A DNA stretch of 64,000 bases from contig OZ020516.1 in NCBI GenBank assembly GCA_963971425.1, forward strand, positions 1,302,001-1,366,000, written 5' to 3'. Shown piece after piece: positions 35,475 to 46,830 of this stretch. Numbering within the stretch: position 1 is the first letter of the stretch; every line of letters begins with the position of its first letter. Under the pieces are notes generated by a model. It was given only the letters and a program-made list of their open reading frames with translations. It did no database searches and was not told the DNA's origin. Made by a program: the position numbers and the translations under genes. This stretch comes from Bryoerythrophyllum caledonicum. Its lineage: Eukaryota; Streptophyta; Bryopsida; Pottiales; Pottiaceae.

Positions 35475-38400
35475 CTTGATTGTATCTTCCTCCTCTTGTG
35501 CTGTGATCGTGTCATCCTCCTCCTCTTGTGCTGTGGTTTTGTTGTCCTTTTCCTCTGAAGCTGTGATCGTGTCTTCCTCTTCCTCTTGTGCTATGATCGT
35601 GTCTTCATGTTCCTCTTGTGCTGTGATCGTGTCTTCCTCTTCTTAATGTGCTATGATCGTGTCGTCCTCTTCCTGTTGTGCTGTGATCGTCTCTTCTTCC
35701 TCTTGTCCTCTCAACGTGTCATCCTCTTCTTCTTGTGCAGTGATTGTGTCTCCCTCCTCTTGTGCTGTGATCGTGTTTTCTTCCTCTTTTTGTGCTGTGG
35801 TCATGTTATCTTCCTCTTGTGCTGTGATCGTGTCTTCCTCCCCTTGTGCTCTAGTCGTGTCTTCTTCTTGTGCTGTGGTCGTGTCTTCCTCCTCTTGTGT
35901 TGTGGTCGTATCTTCTTCTTCTTGTGCTGTGATCGTGCCTTCCTCCTCTTGTGCTATGGTCATATCTTCTTCTTCTTGTGCTCTAATCGTGTCTTCCTCC
36001 TCTTGTGTTGTGGTCGTGTTTTCTTCCTCTTGTGTTGTGATCGTGTCTTCCTCCCCTTGTGCTCTGGTCGTGTCTTCTTCTTCTTGTGTTGTCATCGTGT
36101 CTTCCTCCTCTTGTGTTGTGGTCGTGTCTTCTTCTTCTTGTGCTGTGATCGTGTCCTCCTCCTCTTGTGCTCTGGTCGTATCTTCTTCTTCTTGTGCTGT
36201 GATCGTGTCTTCCTCCTCTTGTGTTGTGATCGTGTCTTCCTCCTCTTGTGCTGTGGACGTGTTTTCTTCCTCTTGTGCTGTGGTCGTGTCTTCTTCTTCT
36301 TGTGCTAATTCGTGTCTTCCTCCTCTTGTGCTGTGGTCGTGTCTTCTTCTTCTTGTGCTATGATCGTGTCTTCCTCCTCTTGTGCTATGGTCGTGTCTTC
36401 TTCTTCTTGTGCTCTAATTGCCTCATCCTCCTCTTTTGTTGTGGTCGTGTTTTCTTCTGCTTGTGCTGTGATCGTGTCTTCCTCCTCTTGTGCTGTGGTC
36501 GTGTTTTCCTCCTCTTGTGCTCTGGTCCTGTCGTCCTCCTTCTCTTGTGATGTGGTCGTGTCTTCTTCTTCTTGTGCTCTGATCGTGTCTTCCTCCTCTT
36601 GTGCTGTGGTCGTGTCTTCTTCTTCTTCTGCTGTGATCGTGCCTTCTTCCTCTTCTGCTGTGATCGTGTCTTCTCCTCTTGTGCTGTCATGGTGTCTTCC
36701 TCCTCTTGTGCTGTGGTCGTGTTTTCTTCCTCTTGTGTTGTGATCGTGTCTTGTTCTTCTTGTGCTCTGATCAAGTCTTCCTTCTATTGTGCTGTGGTCG
36801 TGTTTTCTTCCTCTTGTGCTGTGGTCGTGTCTTCTTCTTCTTGTGCTCTGATCGTGTCTTCCTCCTCTTGTGCTCTGATCGTATCTTCTTCTTCTTGTGC
36901 TATGATCGTGTCTTCTTCTTCTTGTGTTCTAATCGTGTCTTCCTCCTCTTTTGTTGTGGTCGTGTTTTCTTCCGCTTGTGCTGTGGTCGTGTCTTCTTCC
37001 CCTTGTGCTGTGGTCGTATCTTCTTCTTCTTGTGTTCTCATCCTCTCTTCCTCCTCTTGTGCAATGGTCGTATCTTCTTCTTCTTGTGCTCTGATTGTGT
37101 CTTCCTCCTCTTGTGCTGTGGTCGTGTTTTCCTCCTCTTGTGCTTAGGTCGTGTCGTCCTTCTTCTCTTGTGCTGTGGTCGTGTCTTCTTCTTCTTGTGC
37201 TGTAATCGTGTCTTCCTCCTCTTGTGCTGTGGTCGTGTCTTCTTCTTCTTGTCCTGTGATCGTGTCTTCCTCCTCTTGTCTTGTGATCGTGTCTTCTTCC
37301 TCTTGTGCTGTAATCGTGTCTTCCTCCTCTTGTGCTGTGGACGTGTTCTCTTCCTCTTGTGTTGTGATCGTGTCTTCTTCCTCTTGTGCTGTAATCGTGT
37401 CTTCCTCCTCTTGTGCTGTGGACGTGTTCTCTTCCTCTTGTGCTGTGGTCGTGTCTTCTTCTTCTTGTGCTGTGGTCGTCTCTTCTTCTTCTTGTGCTCT
37501 GATCGTCTCTTCCTCCTCTTGTGTTGTGGTCGTGTTTTCTTCGTCTTGTGCTGTGGTCGTGTCTTCTTCTTCTTGTGCTCTTATCGTGTCTTCCTCCTCT
37601 TGTGTTGTGGTCGTGTTTTTTTCCGCGTGTGCTGTGATCGCGTTCCTCCCCTTGTGCTGTGGTCGTGTCTTCTTCTTCTTGTGTTCTCATCGTGTCTTCC
37701 TCCTCTTGTGCAATGGTCGTATCTTCTTCCTCTTGTGCAATGGTCGTATCTTCTTCATCTTCTACTGTGATCGTGTCTTCCTCCTCTTGTGCTTAGATCA
37801 TGTCGTCTTCGTTCTCTTGTGCTGTGGTCGTGTCTTCTTCTTCTTGTGATGTGATCGTGTCTTCCTCCTCTTGTGTTGTGGTCGTGTCTTCTTCTTCTTG
37901 TCTTGTGGTCGTGTCTTGTTCTTCTTGTGCTGTAGTCGTGTTTTCTTCCTCTTGTGCTGTGGTCGTGTCGTCCTCGTCCTCTTGTGTTGAAATCGTGTCT
38001 TCTTCATCGTGTGTTGTGCGTGTGTCTTCTTCTCTTGTGCTGTGGTCGTGTCTTCTTCCGCTTGTGTTGTGATCGTGTCTTCCTTCCCTTTGTTGTCGTC
38101 GTGTCTTCTTCTTCTTCTTGTGTTGTCATGGTGTCTTCCTTCTCTTGTGTTGTGGTCGTGCCTTCTTCTTCTTGTGCTGTGATCGTGTCTTCCTCCTCTT
38201 GTGCTGTGATCGTGTCTACTTCCTCTTGTGCTGTGGACGTGTTGTCTTCCTCTCATATTGTGGTCGTGTCGTCCTCCTCCTCTTCTGTTGTGGTAGTGTC
38301 TTCTTCTTCTTGTGCTGTAATCGTGTCTTTCTCCTCTTGTGTTGTGGTTGTGTCCTCTTCCTCTTGTGTTGTGGTCGTGTCCTCTTCCTCTTGTGCTGTG

Positions 38401-39409
38401 GTCGTGTCTTTCTCCTCTTGTGCTTCGGTCGTATCTTCTTCATCTTGTGCTTTGATCGTGTCTTCCTCCTCTTGTGCTCCGGTCGTGTCTTCTTCTTTTT
38501 GTGCTCTGATCGCATCTTCCTCCTCTTGTGTTGTGATCGTGTTTTCTTCCTCTTGTGCTGTGGTCGTGTCTTCTTCTTCTTCTGCCGTGATCCTGTGTTT
38601 CTCCTCTTGTGCTCCGGTCGTATCTTCTTCTTCTTGTGCTATGATCGTCTCTTCCTCCTCTTGTGCTCCGGTCGTGTCTTCTTCTTCTTGTGCTCTGATC
38701 GTGTCTTCCTCCTCTTGTGTTGTGGTCGTATCTTCTTCTTCTTGTGTTGTGATCGTGTCTTCCCCCTCTTGTGTTGTGGTCGTGTTTTCCTCCTCTTGTG
38801 CTCTGGTCGTGTCGTCCTCATTCTCTTGTGTTGTGGTCGTGTCTTCTTCTTCTTCTGTTGTGATTGTGTCTTCCTCCTCTTGTGTTGTGGTCGTGTCTTC
38901 TTCTTCTTGTGTTGTGGTTGTGTCTTCTTCTTCTTGTGTTGTGGTTGTGTTTTCTTCCTCTTGTGCTGTGGTCGTGTCGTCCTCCTCTTCTTGTGTTGTA
39001 ATCGTGTCTTCTTCTTCGTGTGTTGTGGTCGTGTCTTCTTCTTCGTGTGTTTTGGTCGTGTCTTCTTCATCTTCTGTTGTGGTCGGGTCGTCTTTTTCTT
39101 CTTCTGCTGTGGTCGTGTCTTCTTCCTCTTGTGCTGTGATCGTGTCTTCCTTCTCTTGTGCTGTGGTCGTGTCTTCTTCTTCTTGTGCTGTGATCGTGTC
39201 CTCCTCCTCTTGTACTGTGGTCCTGTCTTGTTCCTCTTGTGCTGTGATCGTGTCTTCCTTCTCTTGTGCGGTGGTCGTGTCTTCTTCTTCTTGTGCTGTG
39301 ATCGTGTCTTCCTCCTTTTGTGCTATGGTCGTGTTTTCTTCCTCTTGTGCTGTGGTCGTGTCTTCTTCTTCTCGTGCTCTGATCGTGTCTTCCTCCTCTT
39401 GTATTGTCT
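35475..39409 (+). repeat. 27-bp minisatellite, left block
   Basis: Roughly 145 units of TCTTCCTCCTCTTGTGCTGT GATCGTG type; some units have an extra TCC or TTC (30 bp). Adjacent units alternate between TCCTCC and TCTTCT spacers and between GTGGTCGTG and GTGATCGTG, hinting at a 54-bp higher-order unit. Because the period is a multiple of three and the unit lacks stops in several frames, very long frames appear on both strands (Ser/Cys/Val-rich on plus, Glu/Lys/Thr-rich on minus). I consider them non-coding. Confidence 0.95.
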
Positions 39410-39416
39410 TCGTCTT

Positions 39417-40028
39417 TGGTGCTCGAGTGCTGCCTGCTCGGATCTCCTCGCGCTCCGTTGCTTGTTCTTATACCGGCCTCTAGCTTGGGTGGAGCTCGTG
39501 AGCAGCTTCTTGCTTGGGCTGCCTACTCGGACCTCCTCCTCGCGCTCCGCTGCTTGGATTGCCTACTCGGACCTCCCCTCGCGCTCCGCTGGTGCTGGCC
39601 TCCGGATTCATGTTGATGTCGACCTCTAGGCTCCATTGGTACTATTCTCCAGGCTCCGTTGGTGCTGGCCTCCGGGCTCGGCTGGTGCTGTTCACTCTCC
39701 AAGTTCCAGCTCTATAAGAAGTTCGGGCTTGGGCCCTAGAAGTTTCCTTCGAGCTTCAGTTGTTATCTCCGGGCTCCTTGCACTCCGCTCCAACTATCGA
39801 GCTTTGAGTTTTCCCCTTCCGAGCTCCTTATTCCGCTCCAGCTAGGATCGGGTCCTGGACTACTTTTTATCCACACTAAGGTTTTTGAAATACCTTCTAA
39901 CTTTCTTAACTCTAATCTACCTTGAAGGTTAATACTAGTCCAGGGCTAACTCTTATATCTATCTAACTAGTCATATTTAAGATCCCTAACTAACTAACTA
40001 ACAAAATTTTATAATGTGTGGTACGACA
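39417..40028 (-). repeat. LTR of element C (3' LTR)
   Basis: TGGTGCTCGAGTGC...GTACGACA on the plus strand. Compared with 46,831-47,442 I count only about five substitutions by eye and no length change, so the insertion is recent compared with A, B and D. Seven further bases to the left (TCGTCTT) are also shared. Confidence 0.85.
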
Positions 40029-40082
40029 TTACCCCCTTCTCACATGGGAGCGTCCTTGCGACCTGACAAGTCTTCTTCTCCG

Positions 40083-40637
40083 TCACAACTTGTCTTCTTT
40101 GCCGCGATCGTGCTTTTCCTCGCCTTCCACTTTGAGGTCCTGCTTTTCCTCGCCTTCCACTCTGAGGTCGTGCTTTTCCTCGCCTTTCTCTCCGCGGTGT
40201 TGCTCTTCCTCGCCTTCCACCTTGAGGTCTTGCTCTTCCCCACCTTTCACTTTGCGGTGGTGCTCTTTCTTGCCTTCCTCTCCGCCGTCGTGCTCTTCCT
40301 CGCCTTCCACTTTGAGGTCATGTTCTTCCTCGCCTTCCTCTTCGCGATTGTGCTCTTCCCCACCTTTCACTTTGAGGTCGTGCTCTCTTTCCGGTCCGAT
40401 CTCGTTGCTACAGTCGCTCCTCTCTTGGCTCCGGCTTGTTGCTGTAGTCGCTTCCCTTTGGGCTCCGAGCTTCCTCGCTTTTATCCCGGCTCCAAGCTCG
40501 CTAGATGCTGCAGTCGCTCCTCTCTGCGTCTGGTCTTGTTGTTGCAATAGTCGCTTCCTTCCAAGCTCTGGCTCGCTCTTGCTCCTCCTGCTTGCTTGGA
40601 CTGGTCTTATTGGCTCGGGCTTTCTTGGGCTGCTCAA
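40083..40637 (-). repeat. 30-bp repeats with an open minus-strand frame
   Basis: From about 40,110 to 40,400 a 30-bp unit (GTGCTCTTCCTCGCCTTCCA CTTTGAGGTC) repeats about ten times. On the minus strand this gives a 184-codon frame with the decapeptide EEEHDLKVEG repeated, in an element that runs on that strand. It could be a gag-like tail, but low complexity alone explains it; I would not call it a gene. Confidence 0.5.
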
Positions 40638-40639
40638 AC

Positions 40640-41690
40640 CTCGTGGTCGTTATTGCTTGCTCAGGCTTGCTCGGATGCTGGGGTCTCCTTACCGCTGTTG
40701 GCTCGCTCCTCTTGTTTTGTTGGTGTTGGCTCAGCTCGATTGGGTGTTGTTCGGGTCTTCGAGCTCGCTCGCTCCTCTGCACCTGTGCACTACTCCTCTC
40801 TACACGGTTGCACGTCTTGTTCCAGCCTCAAGCTCGGAGCTCCTGTTTGCTCTAATGCCCTTATCTCGGTTGGCTCACTTCAGCTTGCTCTTCTACACCT
40901 ATGCTGGCTCAGCTTGTTCGGGTGCTCAAGTCTTGCTTGGATGCTCAAGTCTTGCTTGGATGCTCAAGTCTTGCTCGTCTCTAGCTCGGGTCTTACTCGG
41001 ATGCTTGAGCCTGCTCGTATCTTGCTCGTTCGCTCCTGCTGGTTCGGCTGCACCTCTTGTGTTACTGGCTGGCTAAGCTGCTCGGGTAGCTCCTCTCGCT
41101 CTTGCTGTGGTGCGCTTGCTCGAGCGTGCTTGGATCTTGCTTGGGTTCTCGGGCCTACTTCGGTCTTGCTCGTTTGCTCCTGCTGGTTTGGCTGCACTTC
41201 TTGTATTGCGGCTGGCTCAGGTCTTGCTCGTTCGCTCTTGCTGGTTCGACTGCACCTCTTCTATTGCTGGCTGGTTCAGCTTGTTTGGGCTGCTTCTCTT
41301 GTTCTTACTCTTGTGCGCTTGCTCGAGCGTGCTTGGATCTTATTCAGGTACTAGAGTACTCGGGTACTCAGGTCTGCTCGAGTCTTGCTCGGGGGCTCGG
41401 GCCTGTTCAGGTCTTGCTCAGATGCTCATGTTTTGCTCCTGTTGGCTCGACTGCACCTCTTGCTCTTGCTCTCTCGGCTGCACCTCTTGCTCTTGCTCGC
41501 TCGGCTGCATCTCTTGTAGTTGCTCGCTGGCTCGGCTGTTTGGGTTGATCCTCTTGCTCTTGCGGGTTTGGGCTTGCTCAAGCTTGCTCGGGCTTGCTCA
41601 GGATTTGCTCGTGATGCTCTTCACCCTGCTGGTCTTGATCCTCGCCCTGCTGGTCGTGTCGTGATGCTCCTCGCTTCCAGCTCTAGTGCG
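40640..41690. repeat. Degenerate GCTCG/TTGCTC-rich interior of C
   Basis: Irregular repeats of GGCTTGCTCGG, CTTGCTCGTTCGCTCCTGCT GG and TCGGCTGCACCTCTTG. Long leucine-, cysteine- and serine-rich frames here are by-products of the repeat. Confidence 0.6.
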
Positions 41691-41694
41691 CGGA

Positions 41695-41985
41695 CCTTGT
41701 CCACGAGTGAGCTCGGGCCTACTTCACGAGTGAGCTCGGACCTACCTCATGGGTGAGCTCGGACCTACGTCACGGGGGAGCTCGGACCTACTTCACGGGT
41801 GAGCTCGGACCTACCTCACAAGTGAGCTCGGACCTACCTCACGGGTGAGCTTAGACCTACCTCACGGGTGAGCTCGGACCTACCTCACAGGTGAGCTCAG
41901 ACGTACCTCACGGGTGAGCTCGGACCTACCTCACGAGAGAGCTCGGACCTACCTCACGGGTGAGCTCGGACCTACCTCGCTACTG
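41695..41985. repeat. 23-bp minisatellite
   Basis: About twelve units of GAGCTCGGACCTACCTCACG GGT. Confidence 0.9.
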
Positions 41986-42729
41986 TAGCCAAGGTGTTGG
42001 TGGCCGTCGTGTCCGCCGTCTCCATCCTCGTGCTAGTCCAGTCGTGATGCTCCTCGCCTGCTGCCCCGCAGCCTTTCCTCGCTATTCGTCCTGGTCCCCC
42101 GCAGCCTCCTCTCGTGGTTCGTCTTTAGTTACCACTGCTTGGACCTACTCGTTACTTCTGAGCTTGCCTGGACTCGTCCTGATCTTCTCTGCTCGGACTT
42201 GCTCGTCCCTTCCGAGCTTGCCTGGATTCGCTCGGGTTGTCTTTGCTCGGACCTACTCGTCCTTCCAAGCTTACCTGGACTCATCTTAGTCTTCACTTGC
42301 TTAGCTCGGTGGTGCTTCTACCTGCTGCCCCGTAGCCTCCTCTTGTGGTTTGTTTTTAGTTACCGCTGCTCGGACTCGTCTTGGTCTTCTCTGCTCGGAC
42401 CTGCTCGTCCTTCCGAGCTTACCATGACTCGTCTTGGTCTTCGCTTGCTTGGCTTGGTGGTGCTCCCGCCTGCTGCTCCACAGCCTCCCCTTGTGATTCA
42501 TCCTGGCCCTTGCTGCTAGGACCTTCCCCCGTAGCTCAAGTGCGCGGACCTCCCTCCCAGCTCTATGCTCGGACTCCTCTTCCAGCTCTATGCTCGGAGT
42601 TAGACTTCGTTCGGACCTTATACAAGTCCTTGGCTCGGAGCTCTTTAGAGGTAGCTTCCTTGTCAGTGCCGGTTGAGCTTCCTTGTTGGTGAGGTCCCTC
42701 CAAGCCCTTGGTCTACCTGCTTGACTAGG
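41986..42729. repeat. Diffuse repeats, interior of C
   Basis: Loose repeats of TGCTCGGACCTGCTCGTCCT TCCGAGCTTACC and CTGCTGCCCCGCAGCCTC over 42,050-42,530. No gene recognised. Confidence 0.5.
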
Positions 42730-43424
42730 GTGTTAGGCCCCGGTGTAAAACCACTACTTGTCTGATTTAGCAATTATCCAATAACCCTGCATCCTACCTA
42801 TTCTAATTCTTTTTAAGAGCTAGTACTATGTGGATACTCACCTCTAAACTTTATGAGGTTGAACGGTGATACCCATCCTCAATACTAAATAGCTAATTAG
42901 AATTTTTATGAAAATTCGTGGTAGGACACTACCCCCTTCTCGACTTCGGCTAAGTGGTCTTCTCTATAGCTCGGGTCGGTTCTGGGATAACTTTGATTCG
43001 GACTTGGTTCGGACGGGCTTGCTCGGATAGGGTCCAGTCCAGCTTGGATATGATCCGGGCACACACTGTTCACTAGTGGACGGAAGGGCAGACTGTAAAC
43101 TATACTGTGTGGAGGGGTTTCTATAGAGCCTAGAGTCTTTACTACCGTCCTTACTTCTCCGCGAGTTCTTGGACAGATGATTGAATCTTGAGCCGCTTTT
43201 CCTAAAGCGACCACAGCTCGGGCGATTTGTGGAGAAGACTCAAAAGCTTTCGTGAGGGATGGTCGATGCTCCCACACTAGTCTTCCTTGTTGTCCTCCTC
43301 CTTGCCACATAGCTACTTGGTGCCCAACGATCAAACATTAAGTTACACCAAAAAATATACAAAGACAAGTTGTTAGTTTTGAGTTCAGCGAAATGATTCC
43401 CCAGCAGCGGCGCCACTTCGTGTC
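42730..43424 (-). mobile_element. Possible small embedded LTR element E
   Basis: On the minus strand, 43,424-43,400 reads TGGCGCCGCTGCTGGGGAA, a strong match to the plant primer binding site complementary to tRNA-Asp (TGGCGCC...CCGGGGA). About 480 bp further on, GAGAAGGGGGTAG runs into TGTCCTACCACGAATTTT at 42,924, a polypurine tract and LTR start resembling those of element C. So the two hallmarks of an LTR element's interior lie only 0.5 kb apart, as in a TRIM-type deletion derivative. LTR limits were not established; 42,730 (TGTTAGGCCCC) is the tentative left end. The frame between them (43,334-42,906) shows no known domain. Confidence 0.45.
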
Positions 43425-43659
43425 GTAGTACGTGTTGGCAACTATTCACATCTTAACACAAAGATACCCTTAAGGTAATCGTTCCCACAGAGAATCACCG
43501 AGAACTACAACGACTAACAACTCATCTATATGTACACCAGGTTACCTTTATGACAATAATTACATCAAAAGAAGGAAAAAGGGTTAGATTACAACGCCGG
43601 AGCGTTTATCTACAGCCACCATCCCGCTCTCCGTACGAGTGCTTCCCTTCGGATAGGGA

Positions 43660-43860
43660 CCTACCTCGTCGGAAGGTAGGGACCTTTGGGTACGGACTTA
43701 CCTCGTCGGAAGGTAGGGACCTTCGGGTAAGGACTTACCTCTTCGGAAGGTAGGGACCTTCGGGTAAGGACCTACCTCGTCGGAAGGTAGGGACCCTCGG
43801 ACAGGGACCTACCTCGTCGGAAAGTAGGGACCTTCGGGTAAGGACCTACCTCGGCTTAGT
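43660..43860. repeat. 37-bp minisatellite with internal dyad
   Basis: Five to six units of GGACCTACCTCGTCGGAAGG TAGGGACCTTCGGGTAA. Each holds CTACCT and AGGTAG six bases apart, so every unit can form a hairpin. Confidence 0.85.
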
Positions 43861-44894
43861 CCCGGTTAAGGGAAGGGGGGGGTTATCTTTACAGCTATAT
43901 AGACTATAGACATCCGGGGTACACAAGTACCCGGATATAGATTATATCACCACGGATGGTAGTCCGTGGACTCGCACAGATTTTAGTGTTCGACACAAGT
44001 AACAGCTACTCTACCTCCCATTCTCTCCTTCTAACTCTACTCACTCACTTGGATGGTTATCGTGTTGCTGAGATCCTCCGAAGGGGTGTTAGACCCGTGT
44101 TTCGAGGCTGCAAGCGACGTAATGTAAGTGAGCAAGGGGCCTACCCGCCCACTATCCGTCCTCCTCCCAGTCTCCCTCCACCTCCGATGCAGCTGGAAGT
44201 GGGATGTTCCAGGGAATGACATGAGTCTTCACAACCGACATCAACCGGTACGCCGGAAGGTCACTCAAGACTCACTTATGACCCTCATACATCCGTCACT
44301 CCCCCCTCGTCCTTCCCTAGACACGTACAATCTCACCTGTTATTTCCATCCACCCAACTAATCTACTTGATGGAACAAGGAAATGACTGTAACGGTTAGA
44401 GTTGGAGCCACGCCCCTACTAGCTATCTTCTCTCCTCACCTGTTATTCCCACCCACCCGGACTAATCTACTTTGATGGAACAAGGAAACAGTGATTAGAT
44501 AGTTAGTATAGACTCGAGGAGTGGACTACTTGAAATGGCACTCACAATCATGTATGCAATCCGAGCTCTCCAACCATCGAAGGTCTTCTCGGAGCGTAGG
44601 TTTAGAATTAAACTGAAAGAAAATACACACATCAAGCAGTGAAGAGAGAGGCCACGAGACTCCTCTCTTATACCGCGAAGGACTCATACAAGAGTCCAAA
44701 ATCCAAATGATACCTTCTAACTAAAAACGGTGACCTTAACTACTCTTGATGGCGTTGGCTGCCACTCCACACGATGTGCACCGTCAGAGGTCACTTATTA
44801 CACAAAACCCAAGGCAAAACCAAGTCAAAACCCAAAAGTCAACGCGGGGCCTAGTCCGCGAATGAACAGTGACCTATCAACTAAGATTTTGACC
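43861..44894. other. Interior of C, 103-bp duplication
   Basis: Contains two copies, starting at 44,334 and 44,437, of CACCTGTTATTYCCAYCCAC CC...ACTAATCTACTT..GATGGAACAAGGAAA. Otherwise no gene or known feature. Confidence 0.5.
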
Positions 44895-45284
44895 CTACTT
44901 CCGGGCCAACTCCTCAAGTCTTCTCTTCTCTTCCCTCCTCTTCTGCTTCTTCGAACTCTTGCTGGAAGTCGGGTGCGCCGCAGCCTTCGCGAGTGTCACA
45001 AGTGGTGATAACAGATCCGTTGATGAAGAGGGTGCCGATCCGGCCATGGATGATCGAGGCAAGGCCTCCATCGAAGTCACGGAGGCATTCGGACCACCCG
45101 GAGTAAGTAGCACAGAAGTCGTGCTTCGGTGGGGCTCAGACCGGGCCGGAAGGGCCGGTACGAGGCTCGGAGTCCCAATGAAAGCCCCCTGTACGGAGGT
45201 GTGTCCCAACTTGACCTCAGCTCGCAGCTCGGACCTACCCTCAGCTCGTAGCTCATGCTCGTGATGCCACAGCTCTCCCCTCAA
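44895..45284 (-). other. Open frame with basic end, possible gag remnant of C
   Basis: 129 codons on the strand of element C, ending in SSKKQKRREEKRRLEELARK. The position in the 5' half of the element and the basic end would fit a gag remnant, but there is no zinc knuckle or recognisable domain and the front half overlaps repeats (GCTCGGACCTACC). Weak. Confidence 0.25.
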
Positions 45285-45539
45285 CTCGCGTGCTCGGACC
45301 TACCTCCAACTCGCAGCTCGGACCTACTTCCAGCTCGCAGCTCGAACCTACCCCGAGTTTGCAGCTCGGACCTACCCCGAGTTTGCAGCTCGGACCTCGT
45401 GGTGCCACAGCCCATGCTCGTGTATTCCCAGCTCGCCCTTTAGCTCTAATGCTCGTGTGGTGGTGGTCTCCTCGTAGTCGTGGTGTCCCAGCTCGCCCTG
45501 CAGCTCAGACCTACCTTAAGTTTGTAACTCGGACCTACT

Positions 45540-45930
45540 TCCTTCAAGGTCCGGGCTCATCCTCTCCTTCGCGGTCCGGGCTTGTCCTCTCCTTCGCGGT
45601 CCGGGCTTGTCCTCTCCTTCGCGGTCCGGGCTTGTCCTCTCCTTCGCGGTCCGGGTTCCTCCTCTCCTTCCCGGTCGTTGCTCATGGTCTCCTTTCCAGT
45701 CCGGGCTCATCCTCTCCTTCCCGGTCCGGGCTTGTCCTCTCCTTCGCGGTCTGGGCTTGTCCTCTCCTTCGCGGTCCGGGCTCGTCCTCTCCTTCGCGGT
45801 CCGGGTTCCTCCTCTCCTTCCCGGACGTTGCTCATGGTCTCCGGCCCGGTCCGGGCTTGTCCTCTCCTTTGCGGTCCGGGCTTGTCCTCTCCTTCGCGGT
45901 CCGGGCTCGTCCTCTCCTTCCCGGTGGTGG
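45540..45930. repeat. 25-bp minisatellite
   Basis: About fifteen units of GGTCCGGGCTTGTCCTCTCC TTCGC with small variants. It yields spurious open frames on both strands because stops are absent in several phases. Confidence 0.9.
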
Positions 45931-46013
45931 TCCTCATCTCTTGCCTATCCGAGCTTGCCTTCCTTGCCTTGGCGGTGGTGGTCGTCCTCCTTCGGTTATC
46001 CAAGCTCCCTTCC

Positions 46014-46416
46014 GAGCTCACATCGGAGCTGAACCTTCTAGGCCGTGTATCTTCCTTTTCCCGCATCCAAACGGGACGATTGACCACTTTATTGACATCT
46101 ACTCATTGTGTAGATGCCGAAAGACTCCTCACTTGTCCCATTTGGACAAGTATCGAGGGAGTTATGCCTCTCCCAAGATTCGGGACTCCCGGGACAGCTT
46201 TCCGGGCTCAGTCCGAGCTCACATCCGAGCTGAACCTTCTAGGCAGCATATCTTCCTTTGTATGCATCCGAATGGAGCGATTGACCACTTGATAGATATC
46301 TCCTTGTTGCGTAGATGCCGATAAACTCCTCATGCAGCTCATTTGGACAAGTATCAAGGGAGTTATGCCTCTCCCAAGATTCGGGACTCTCGGGACAACT
46401 TTCCGGGCTCGGTCCG
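46014..46416. repeat. 201-bp tandem duplication
   Basis: Two copies beginning GAGCTCACATC at 46,014 and 46,215, a third start at 46,417. Each includes TTGGACAAGTATC..GGGAGTTATGCC TCTCCCAAGATTCGGGACTC. Confidence 0.8.
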
Positions 46417-46830
46417 AGCTCACATCTTGTTCGTTACTCGTGCCGCGCCTGCTCTTTGCTTTGCTGCTCGCGGTTGTCTTCCTCTACTCGTCCGCCTCCG
46501 AGCTTGGTTCGCGTTGTGATCTTTGACCGAGTCCATTCCGAGCTATCTTGGTGATGGTTGCCCTCACGGTTCCGTTACTGCCTTTGCCGTCCAGGTATTC
46601 TCGTGATGATGGTGATCCTTATATACGCTCGGTGCGTGCGTGCTCCTTGTTGCGCTGCTTGCGGAGTTGGTGATGTTCCTCCCGCCTATTCGCTCATGTT
46701 CCTCGTCGTTGTCCTTACGGGGTTCTTCCTCGCTTTTGGAGTCTTGTTCCTAGCTTGCTCCACGATGATCCTTGCGTGCTCGCAACCCTCACCTCCGCGC
46801 TTATTGCTTGCTCAAAACCCTCGTCGTCTT
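46417..46830. other. 5' leader region of C, next to its LTR
   Basis: On the minus strand this directly follows the 5' LTR: AAGACGACGAGGGTTTTGAGC. No canonical primer binding site (TGG...) is visible. No coding sequence recognised. Confidence 0.4.

Noticed and set aside
35475-39409. CRISPR-like array
   Set aside because: Units are contiguous with no unique spacers, and the context is a plant genome.
35586-39629. Very long open frames (up to about 509 codons) rich in Ser-Cys-Val or Cys-Gly-Arg-Val-Phe, and minus-strand Glu/Lys/Thr-rich frames
   Set aside because: They are the phases of a 27-bp tandem repeat lacking stops; several frames are open at once, there is no proper start context, and one is split by a later insertion.
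40018-41664. Leucine/cysteine/serine-rich frames of 180-350 codons on the plus strand
   Set aside because: They lie in degenerate tandem repeats of the interior of element C, on the strand opposite to the element, with no recognisable domain.
45290-46324. A 344-codon plus-strand frame (repeated CPLLRGPG / SSPSRSG)
   Set aside because: By-product of the 25-bp array at 45,540-45,930 and the 201-bp duplication.
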